Part shown: one piece after another, positions 27,225 through 33,890 of the stretch | How the letters are laid out: every line of letters starts with the position of its first letter | How positions within the stretch are numbered: position 1 is the first letter of the stretch | Assembly: GCA_015493525.1 (NCBI GenBank) | Contig: WGCY01000053.1 | Span: 1 to 64,000 of the forward strand | Length of the DNA stretch: 64,000 nucleotides | Reading direction: 5' to 3' | From: Bacteroidales bacterium | GTDB lineage: Bacteria > Bacteroidota > Bacteroidia > Bacteroidales > F082 | Position numbers and translations under genes: made by a program | The notes under the pieces: generated by a model | Told to the model about the DNA's origin: nothing | Databases searched by the model: none | The model's input: only the letters and a program-made list of their open reading frames with translations

Positions 27225-28724
27225 TTATTTTCCGGCTGTCCCTTTCCCTTTCTTGCCACCGAAGTTCAGGCTGGCGGACAAATAAAGGTTGATAGCAATA
27301 AAGTGTAGTTCCGCCGTGTTTTGAAGAACACCCTGAAGGGGGATTTTATCAACGGCGTTGAACTCCACAGGATCAGAAAAATTGGCTGCCTGTCGCTGGC
27401 TCTTTACGTTGCTGAATGTGAATTCAACGCCAGAGACAATTTTTTGCCCAAAAATGGTAAATTCTGCACCGCCTGTTATGTGATAATTATCGGAGTTGGT
27501 ATTCGGGAGTATTTCAAAATTGCTGTACGCCCCCATGTCGTAATTTTTCAGATAGTTAAAATCTGTTCTGAACCCCAGCATTAATCCCACATTTTGAGAC
27601 TTTTTCCAGCTAAAGCCGATGGCAACATTGGTCAGGCTTCTGGAGCCGGAAGCAATGGATAACCATTTTTGCTTAAACTTACCAAGAGGTGTTTCCGGAT
27701 GAGGATAGGCTTCGAGGAGGAGGTAGGGTTTTATGGGGAAAAAATGTTCCAGGCTAAAATAAATCTGGCTTCCCGAATGGGGAATAGTGTATATCAGACC
27801 GCCCGAAATGGACAATGGCAGCCGGGAGTGCGAAATGACATCTTTGCCTTCACTTGTCAGGAAGATAGTATAATCGGGAAGATGTTTCCCCTGATAGGTT
27901 ATGTTGGACTCGCTTTGCGTGTGCAAAAGTTTCTTATTGATAGAAAGCACCAGGAATGAAGGTGCTGTAATGTTAATTCCAAAACGCCAGTGGGCCATTT
28001 TGTATGATAGCCCTACTTTAAAAATTACCCTGAAGTCGTTAAAATTATTGATAATCCGATCGTTAAAAGTAGCGGAGAAGATACTGGAATCGGATGTGGT
28101 AAGTGCAGAGTTTTCAATATCCCGCAGGTAATTTAATGAAACGGAAGAGACAAACGCGCTGATTCCCACATGAAAATCAGGAGATATCTCGTAAGCGGTG
28201 GCAAGGCCTACCCAGGTGTCATCAAAGCGGTTACGATAGTCAAAATAGGCATTGTACTGCTCATTGCCGGGATGGCCTTTTAAAATGTCAATTTCTTTTT
28301 GCAGGGTGTAGTTAATCTCCGTCCGCTCGTGAATTCGGGTAAAAACAGTTCCCCCGAATGTAAATTTGCTTTTTGCCGAATTGTAAACGTAAGTAATAAA
28401 ACGGGGCTGAACAACGAACGCCATCGACTCGGGGGTAATCCCATCGCCCAACAGGTTGTCCAGCTTATAGTACCGCCACGAAAACATGACGGCAGAAAGG
28501 GAGAGATTGGAATTGTTACCGGCTTCGGAAATGTTGGCGGGGTTGTAAAAAATGGAACTGCTTCCCCCGTTGCCTGCAACCACCGCCCCTGACAACATGG
28601 ACGAAACGGAATTAAAACTTTGAGACCAGTAATAATTTGAAATCTGGCCAAAAGTGTTCTGTGACAACAGGTTGCACCACAGCAGGAAAACAAGAAAATA
28701 AATATTTCGCTGAATAAATTTCAA
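27225..28724 (-). CDS. FadL/OmpP1-like outer-membrane protein
   Basis: A 499-residue protein with a signal peptide (to TFGQIS). The N-terminus after cleavage has the FadL-type signature of a hatch followed by a first strand (AVVAGNGGSSSIFYNPANISEAGNNSNLSLSAVMFSW). The rest is alternating hydrophobic/aromatic strands typical of a beta-barrel (FTFGGTVFTRIHERTEINYTL, WRFGINITAPSFLVLSI, QIYFSLEHFFPIKPYLLLEA, GVEFTFSNVKSQ). FadL-family porins pass hydrophobic compounds such as fatty acids or aromatics. No partner gene indicates the substrate. The last residues (FGGKKGKGTAGK) follow the expected final strand LNLYLSASLNFGG. A single-gene unit. Confidence 0.7.
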   Translation of the reverse strand: MKFIQRNIYFLVFLLWCNLLSQNTFGQISNYYWSQSFNSVSSMLSGAVVAGNGGSSSIFYNPANISEAGNNSNLSLSAVMFSWRYYKLDNLLGDGITPESMAFVVQPRFITYVYNSAKSKFTFGGTVFTRIHERTEINYTLQKEIDILKGHPGNEQYNAYFDYRNRFDDTWVGLATAYEISPDFHVGISAFVSSVSLNYLRDIENSALTTSDSSIFSATFNDRIINNFNDFRVIFKVGLSYKMAHWRFGINITAPSFLVLSINKKLLHTQSESNITYQGKHLPDYTIFLTSEGKDVISHSRLPLSISGGLIYTIPHSGSQIYFSLEHFFPIKPYLLLEAYPHPETPLGKFKQKWLSIASGSRSLTNVAIGFSWKKSQNVGLMLGFRTDFNYLKNYDMGAYSNFEILPNTNSDNYHITGGAEFTIFGQKIVSGVEFTFSNVKSQRQAANFSDPVEFNAVDKIPLQGVLQNTAELHFIAINLYLSASLNFGGKKGKGTAGK

Positions 28725-28778
28725 AATATTGATATCGGTATGTTTAGATTAAGAATCATGAAAATACTTAGGAACGCA

Positions 28779-29765
28779 TTATTCAATACCAGAGAAATGT
28801 TTCATAAACTGGATACGTTCGTAGGCTGCAGGGTTTTCTGTTTTGGCAACACTCAGTTTTCCCCTGAAATCATCAATATTTCGGTAATTGTGCCTGTCCA
28901 TCCAATTTTCCAATTGTTCTGTCATGCTACCGATTTCCTTAAATCCCTTTTGGTACAGCACGGATGTTATCTGTACGGCATTGGCCCCGGCAAGCAACTG
29001 CTTTATTAGTCCAGTTCCGTCATGAACCCCGGTTGAAGCAGCGACATCGCAATCCAATATTGGCGAAAGCATGGCAATCCACCGCAATGGCAGAGCAATG
29101 TCTGAAGGAGTGCTGAATACAAATGAAGATTTGACTTCTTCCTGCTCAATGTCAATATCGGGCGAAAAAAACCGGTTGAACAAAACCAGGGCCTTAATTC
29201 CTGTCCACGAGAGCTTTTTAAGCATTTTGGCCAGTCCTGAGAAATAATAACTTAGCTTTATCGCCACAGGGATTTTGAGTTCTTCCACAACTTTTCGCGC
29301 AATCTCAAAATAGATTTTTTCGTTGTCGCCGCTCTCCTTGTTTGGATCGGAAGGCAAAATGGCAATGTTGAGCTCTAACCCGTCTGCGCCCGCGGCTTCT
29401 ATCTTTTTTGCATAAGATATCCATTCGGAGTCGGAGAGGCAGTTTATGGAGGCAATAACCGGTATTTTGACAGATTTCTTGACATCTTCAATAAGGTGCA
29501 GATAATTGGTAACTTCGTTTTCCGTGGAATAATTCCGGATATAGTCTTCGGCTTCAGGATATTGGTTTATATATTCATCCTGCATGATTGTATGGCTTGC
29601 ACTGTGCTGAATTTGCTCCTCAAACAAAGATTTTAAAACTACGGCGGCAATACCGTTTTTTTCCATTTCTATTATGTTTTCTACCGAATTTGTCAACCCC
29701 GAACTCCCTGCTATCAATGGATTCTTGAGTTTAAGCCCCATGTACCAGCTCTCTGTGTTTATCAT
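28779..29765 (-). CDS. Dihydroorotate dehydrogenase-like flavoprotein
   Basis: A 328-residue TIM-barrel protein of the PyrD superfamily. It starts with MGLKLKNPLIAGSSGLTNS (compare the GLxLxNPxxxASG motif of PyrD) and ends with the FMN-phosphate-binding stretch VAASTGVHDGTGLIKQLLAGANAVQITSVLY. The substrate loop that in true PyrD reads LNxSCPN is here ELNIAILPSDPN and has no catalytic Cys or Ser at that place, so orotate formation is doubtful. Such paralogues occur widely in Bacteroidota and cyanobacteria and are annotated only as dihydroorotate-dehydrogenase-like. It is not near other pyr genes; it faces the DUF438 operon across 145 bases. Confidence 0.8.
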   Translation of the reverse strand: MINTESWYMGLKLKNPLIAGSSGLTNSVENIIEMEKNGIAAVVLKSLFEEQIQHSASHTIMQDEYINQYPEAEDYIRNYSTENEVTNYLHLIEDVKKSVKIPVIASINCLSDSEWISYAKKIEAAGADGLELNIAILPSDPNKESGDNEKIYFEIARKVVEELKIPVAIKLSYYFSGLAKMLKKLSWTGIKALVLFNRFFSPDIDIEQEEVKSSFVFSTPSDIALPLRWIAMLSPILDCDVAASTGVHDGTGLIKQLLAGANAVQITSVLYQKGFKEIGSMTEQLENWMDRHNYRNIDDFRGKLSVAKTENPAAYERIQFMKHFSGIE

Positions 29766-29910
29766 CTTTGCTTCAATTTGGTTTGTAAAATTATGCCTCT
29801 GTAAAAATAAAAAAAATTATCATGTTGGCGGTACCAAAAGTAAAATAGTTGTTCAGAGAGGTGTTTAAATTAATACATTTGTTCCGTTAATAAGCTTAGA
29901 TATTTATGCC

Positions 29911-31167
29911 ATGTCAGAATTCATAAACAACACGGAACAAAGGATAAAGGATTTGCATACTTTTATCAGCGGCATTATTTTTCAACGGGAAAAAGGGGCC
30001 GAACTCATCAAAAAACATGAAAAGTCCATTGGAGAGGTAGAGCCTTTTGACGTGATGGCCATTGTGCATGAGCTGATGAAAGCCAATCCGCAAGGGGAGG
30101 AGCTTTATAAATTGAAAAAAGGCATCAACCGGTCGCTGAATATGTTGTATAAAGGATTGGTGTCAAGGGAGATACCAGAATACGGACAGAAACCTTTTTG
30201 GGGGCTGCTGCAACAGGAAAACAATGAGATGAACGAAAGGCTCATCGCCCTGCGCCCATTTATCAAGGCTTTTAATGAAAAGGAAGCCGGCGAAGAAAAA
30301 ATAGCCTCATCCCTGTTGGAAATTAAAAACAGGGTAGGGGCTCTGCAGGAATTTAACCTGCATTACGTTAAAAAGGAGAACATTCTTTTCCCCGTTGTGG
30401 AAAAACACCTGCCTGAGTATGGTTGCCTGCCCATGATGTGGTCGTACCACGATGACATCCGCAACTTTATCAAAGATACCGTGGAAATTATTGAAAAGGG
30501 CAACCCTGACCTGAAAGTGCTGAACCGCCTGCTGGGCGACCTCTTTTTTAACATGTACGCCATCCGCTTTCGCGAAGAGTATATTTTGTTTCCGGTTGTT
30601 TTTGACCTTATCCAGGAAGAGGAACTGCACGAAATGCTGGAACAGGCCTTTGATGTGGGATTTTCTTTTATCCCTGCCCCTTCAAAAAAATTGCTTAAAA
30701 AGAGACCCGCAAAACCTGTGGGGAAAAAGGATGAGAAACTACTTACCATTGATGAACTGGGCGATAAACTGTTGGATTTTGACACGGGAAAACTAACTAT
30801 CAAACAGGCCATTATGATGCTGAACCACCTGCCGGTGGATGTAACTTTTGTGGATGAGAATGATGCGGTGCGTTATTTCTCCACGCCGGGCAATCGTATT
30901 TTTCCCCGTTCAAAAGCCATCATCGGACGTTTGGTGGAAAACTGTCATCCGCCTTCCAGTGTGCATGTGGTAAAAGAGCTGGTGGAGGCTTTCCGTAGCG
31001 GTAAAAAACAAAAGGAGAGTTTCTGGATTGAGATGGGGCCGAAGTTTATCCTTATCCAGTATTTCGCCCTGCACGATCCGGAAGGCAACTTCCGCGGTAC
31101 GTTGGAAGTAAGCCAGGATGTAAGCGATATCCGCAAACTGGAAGGCGAAAAAAGATTAATGGATTAG
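29911..31167 (+). CDS. DUF438 - hemerythrin (HHE) - PAS protein
   Basis: A 418-residue soluble protein with three parts. Residues about 8-75 are DUF438 (IKDLHTFISGIIFQREKGAELIKKHEKSIGEVEPFDVMAIVHELMKANP). Residues about 85-235 are a hemerythrin-like HHE domain with spaced His/Glu (NLHYVKKENILFPVVEKHLPEYGCLPMMWSYHDDIRNF, FREEYILFPVV), which should bind a di-iron or heme centre. Residues about 290-415 are a PAS domain (LNHLPVDVTFVDENDAVRYFSTPGNRIFPRSKAIIGR, LEVSQDVSDIRKLEG). This layout is typical of anaerobes and is thought to sense O2 or NO, but no output domain is present. A -7 element TACATTTG (29874-29881) precedes it. It heads an operon with the two permease halves (6-base gap). Confidence 0.88.
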   Translation: MSEFINNTEQRIKDLHTFISGIIFQREKGAELIKKHEKSIGEVEPFDVMAIVHELMKANPQGEELYKLKKGINRSLNMLYKGLVSREIPEYGQKPFWGLLQQENNEMNERLIALRPFIKAFNEKEAGEEKIASSLLEIKNRVGALQEFNLHYVKKENILFPVVEKHLPEYGCLPMMWSYHDDIRNFIKDTVEIIEKGNPDLKVLNRLLGDLFFNMYAIRFREEYILFPVVFDLIQEEELHEMLEQAFDVGFSFIPAPSKKLLKKRPAKPVGKKDEKLLTIDELGDKLLDFDTGKLTIKQAIMMLNHLPVDVTFVDENDAVRYFSTPGNRIFPRSKAIIGRLVENCHPPSSVHVVKELVEAFRSGKKQKESFWIEMGPKFILIQYFALHDPEGNFRGTLEVSQDVSDIRKLEGEKRLMD

Positions 31168-31173
31168 AAGGAT

Positions 31174-31587
31174 ATGAACCTGAAAGAGGCCGTTATAAAA
31201 GCAGCCAAAAGTTTGTTGCGTGCTGTCCCAACCATTGTGGGCATCCTGGCACTTATCAGCTTATTTAATGTGTTGGTACCCATTTCATCGTATAAGTTTC
31301 TTTTTCGGGGGACTATTTTTGACCCTGTAACAGGTGCCTTGCTGGGAAGCGTCATTACCGGAAATCCTGTTACAAGTTATCTCATTTCGGGTTCACTCAT
31401 CAAACAGGGTGTCGGGCTGCTTACCGTAACGGCTTTCCTCACGGCATGGGTAACTGTCGGGGTTGTTCAGCTTCCAATGGAAATGCAATTTCTGGGCAGG
31501 AAATTTGCCATTTCCCGCAACCTGAGTGCTTTTTTCCTTTCACTTGTCGTCGCTTTTTTAACGATGGCCATAATGACCTGGGCATGA
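31174..31587 (+). CDS. Split permease, N-terminal-half protein
   Basis: A 137-residue membrane protein with about four hydrophobic helices (PTIVGILALISLFNVLV, GALLGSVITGNPVTSYLISG, LLTVTAFLTAWVTVGVVQLP, LSAFFLSLVVAFLTMAIMTW). The motif GSVITGNPVTSYLISG resembles the conserved half of DUF318/ArsP-type permeases (usually ~300-350 residues in one chain). Its stop codon overlaps the start of the next permease gene (ATGA), pointing to coupled translation and a heteromeric transporter. The substrate is not known. Confidence 0.7.
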   Translation: MNLKEAVIKAAKSLLRAVPTIVGILALISLFNVLVPISSYKFLFRGTIFDPVTGALLGSVITGNPVTSYLISGSLIKQGVGLLTVTAFLTAWVTVGVVQLPMEMQFLGRKFAISRNLSAFFLSLVVAFLTMAIMTWA

Positions 31588-32135
31588 AAAAGGAAAAACA
31601 GGCAAATAATCAGCCCAAACCGGGGAGAGGGCCATGGATATTCATGTTCATTTCGCTGTTTTTGTTTTTTCCGCTTTATTTGGCAGACAAAGAAAAAGCA
31701 GCCCTGGCCATGGGAAAGTTTGTCCATCTGGCCATGGAAATTTTGCCCATGCTGCTGGTCGTTTTTGTCCTCATGGCACTGATTAATATTTTCCTGAAAA
31801 CGTCCACCATGGTCAAGTATATGGGAAAAGGTTCGGGCATCAAAGGCTGGTTTATAGCCATTGTTGCCGGAATCCTGTCCGTGGGGGCACTTTACCTTTG
31901 GTATCCTGTTTTGAGAAACCTGATGCAAAAAGGGGTTAAGCCCGGCCTGGCAGCTGCTTTTTTGTACAACAGGGGGATAAAACTGCCCTGGCTACCGCTT
32001 ATGGTACTTTATTTTGGGCTGAAATATGTTATTGTCCTTACGGCTGTTACCGTTGTGGTCTCCATCCTTCAGGGTGTTATCATTGATTTTTTGATAACGG
32101 AAGAAGGGGGTGACGAAAGCATTTTACAACAATAA
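31584..32135 (+). CDS. Split permease, second half
   Basis: A 183-residue membrane protein starting at the ATG that overlaps the stop of the preceding gene by four bases; the frame is open upstream but there is no reason to start earlier. After a short basic N-terminus (KKEKQANNQPKPG) there are about five helices, including VHLAMEILPMLLVVFVLMALINIF, GWFIAIVAGILSVGALYLWYPVL and YVIVLTAVTVVVSILQG. The stretch KGSGIKGWFIAIVAGILSVG and LAAAFLYNRGIKLPWLPLM match the second half of DUF318/ArsP-like permeases. With the DUF438/hemerythrin protein it forms a three-gene operon ended by the hairpin at 32238-32270. Confidence 0.7.
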   Translation: MKKEKQANNQPKPGRGPWIFMFISLFLFFPLYLADKEKAALAMGKFVHLAMEILPMLLVVFVLMALINIFLKTSTMVKYMGKGSGIKGWFIAIVAGILSVGALYLWYPVLRNLMQKGVKPGLAAAFLYNRGIKLPWLPLMVLYFGLKYVIVLTAVTVVVSILQGVIIDFLITEEGGDESILQQ

Positions 32136-32237
32136 ATACCCATAGCAGACAAATTCAATGTTTTGCTTGTCCTGTTTTATACAAAATCAGTTAGCTTGAG
32201 AAGCTGTAATGCACAAGCCCGGGTTGTTCAGGTCAAT

Positions 32238-32270
32238 AAAAAAGGGGATGTAATTTACACCCCCTTTTTT
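32238..32270. terminator. Bidirectional intrinsic terminator
   Basis: AAAAAAGGGG and CCCCTTTTTT form a 10-bp perfect stem, extended inward by TGTAA/TTACA after one mismatch. It lies between the converging permease operon and the T9SS protein gene. Confidence 0.85.
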
Positions 32271-32295
32271 ATTTAAAATTATTTTATTCTTCCGA

Positions 32296-33354
32296 TTATT
32301 TGACAATAATTTTTTTGGTTTGTACATAACCATTTTTGTCTATGACCTTAGCGATGTAAAGCCCTTTGGTCAGATCTGAAATTTTAACGGACGTATTGCC
32401 TTCGACCATCTGCCTTTTAACAAGTTGTCCTTCTATGTTGAACAGTTCAAAAGTAGAAGGCTTTTTCACCACAACATGCAGGTTGTCATTTACCGGATTG
32501 GGGTACATTGACACCAGGTTATCTGTTTTATATTTGCTGATTCCGGTAGCACTTGGTTTTGTTACCTTGATATTGTCAACTAACAGATAGACGTCTGCCG
32601 TGCTGATAGAGGAAGTAAACGCATCAAAATACCCAATGATAACATTTCCGTCGGCAGGAAGGGCATCTTTCTTGAAATAGGCCCAAACCGTATCTTTCAT
32701 GGTAACGTTGCCCACTTTGTACAAAACGCCGGTATCCGTAACCTCAGCTGTTACTTTAAGCCATTGCAATCCTGGTTTGGCAACTGTACCGGGGCCTACT
32801 GCAACAGGTTTAAGACAGTTGTTGTAAAAGTCAGCCTGATTTTGTGTCCCTCCTGTATACAGGCTGTCATAAGCTACTTTTGCACCGTCCTTATAAAGCC
32901 ATCTGTCATGGCCGGAACCATTATCGCCCGTAAAAGAAAAATCCAATCCATCATCCGGAGGGGCCACCGTGGTATCGGCATGTCCAACACCATAATATAT
33001 ATACTCTGTTGTACCCGTACTGCTATCAGTCCAGTTAAACCAGGCATTAAAAGTCAGGGTATAATTTCCTGTAAGTTTCAGTCCTTTTGGGAATAATCCG
33101 GCAAAATTTGCTGCTCCTTCAGAAGTGTTCACTGCAATTTTTGCACAATACTTACCTCCATCGGGCGCAGGCGTTTGAGCACCATAGGCATGGGCTAAAT
33201 CAATAACATTGGAACTTCCCAACTGAACTGTTGTAAACCGGGAAGCTGCATTCTGGTCCTCAAAATCTTCCGAGAACAACACCGTTTGTGCTACAACGCT
33301 CGAACTCAGCATAATAGCGAAAACGACACTCATTAAAAAAGTAAATTTTTTCAT
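32296..33354 (-). CDS. Secreted protein with T9SS type A sorting domain
   Basis: A 352-residue exported protein with a signal peptide (to SVVAQT). The mature part opens with LFSEDFEDQNAASRFTTV and runs through a jelly-roll-like region (GNYTLTFNAWFNW, WLKVTAEVTDTGVLYKVGN, VYLLVDNIKVTKPS), as in choice-of-anchor or laminin-G-like modules of Bacteroidota surface proteins. The C-terminal ~75 residues are the Por sorting domain (LVSMYPNPVNDNLHVVV, KISDLTKGLYIAKVIDKNG, TKKIIVK). No catalytic motif is seen. Single-gene unit with a perfect promoter upstream and a shared terminator downstream; its role is unknown. Confidence 0.8.
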   Translation of the reverse strand: MKKFTFLMSVVFAIMLSSSVVAQTVLFSEDFEDQNAASRFTTVQLGSSNVIDLAHAYGAQTPAPDGGKYCAKIAVNTSEGAANFAGLFPKGLKLTGNYTLTFNAWFNWTDSSTGTTEYIYYGVGHADTTVAPPDDGLDFSFTGDNGSGHDRWLYKDGAKVAYDSLYTGGTQNQADFYNNCLKPVAVGPGTVAKPGLQWLKVTAEVTDTGVLYKVGNVTMKDTVWAYFKKDALPADGNVIIGYFDAFTSSISTADVYLLVDNIKVTKPSATGISKYKTDNLVSMYPNPVNDNLHVVVKKPSTFELFNIEGQLVKRQMVEGNTSVKISDLTKGLYIAKVIDKNGYVQTKKIIVK

Positions 33355-33380
33355 AGTTTTAATTTTTAATTAAACATGCT

Positions 33381-33412
33381 CAAATTTACTTGCATTTATT
33401 AAGTACGGCAAA
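33381..33412 (-). promoter_or_regulatory. Promoter of the 352-residue T9SS protein gene
   Basis: On the minus strand TTTG (33409-33412), 20 bp, TAAATTTG (33381-33388): a perfect consensus match, 27 bases before the start codon. Confidence 0.7.
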
Positions 33413-33483
33413 AAAACAAAAGAATTTAACGAATTTTTTCGTTTTTGTTAGAAGTTTCTCTTTTCGTTAAGAATAAAACAATT

Positions 33484-33885
33484 TTAAAGTTTCGATACCA
33501 ACTTTAAAAGATGTTCAATATCCGCATCGAAACTGCCGGCCATTTCGGCAGGAAATTCGCCGAAACCGCTCATGCGTTTGGAGAGTGAATCGTTCAGGAT
33601 TTCCCAGGCTTTGGATTTGCGTGAGTTGAGGAAATGGCTTTCCACCATCTCCTGCGGTGTAAGCTGGTATTTCTCGGCCATACGGGCAATTTCCTGTTTT
33701 ATGTCGTCCACTGCCAGCAGTACCGCTTTTTTCTTTTCTTCGCTCAGGTCTTTTTTGATAGTCTGCATGCGCAGTGGTTTCCCGGCCGTAAGCTCATCCC
33801 TGATTTCTTCTGTTAGTTTCTCCAATAAATACATGGAAGATGAAAAGGAGCGTTTATGATTGGGTTTTAATTCTATTTTGTTCAT
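33484..33885 (-). CDS. Small helical protein of unknown function
   Basis: 133 residues, no signal peptide or membrane segment, rich in Lys and Glu and predicted largely helical (KLTEEIRDELTAGKPL, SEEKKKAVLLAVDDIKQEIARMAEKYQLTPQEMVESHFLNSRKSKAWEILNDSL). I do not recognise a family. It begins five bases after the S9 peptidase stop and is therefore the last gene of the parA-parB-DUF5683-S9 transcription unit. Confidence 0.65.
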   Translation of the reverse strand: MNKIELKPNHKRSFSSSMYLLEKLTEEIRDELTAGKPLRMQTIKKDLSEEKKKAVLLAVDDIKQEIARMAEKYQLTPQEMVESHFLNSRKSKAWEILNDSLSKRMSGFGEFPAEMAGSFDADIEHLLKLVSKL

Positions 33886-33890
33886 GGCAT

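Noticed and set aside
28779-29765. True PyrD dihydroorotate dehydrogenase
   Set aside because: The catalytic-loop motif (LNxSCPN with Cys/Ser) is replaced by ELNIAILPSDPN, and no pyrimidine gene is adjacent; only the -like name is justified.
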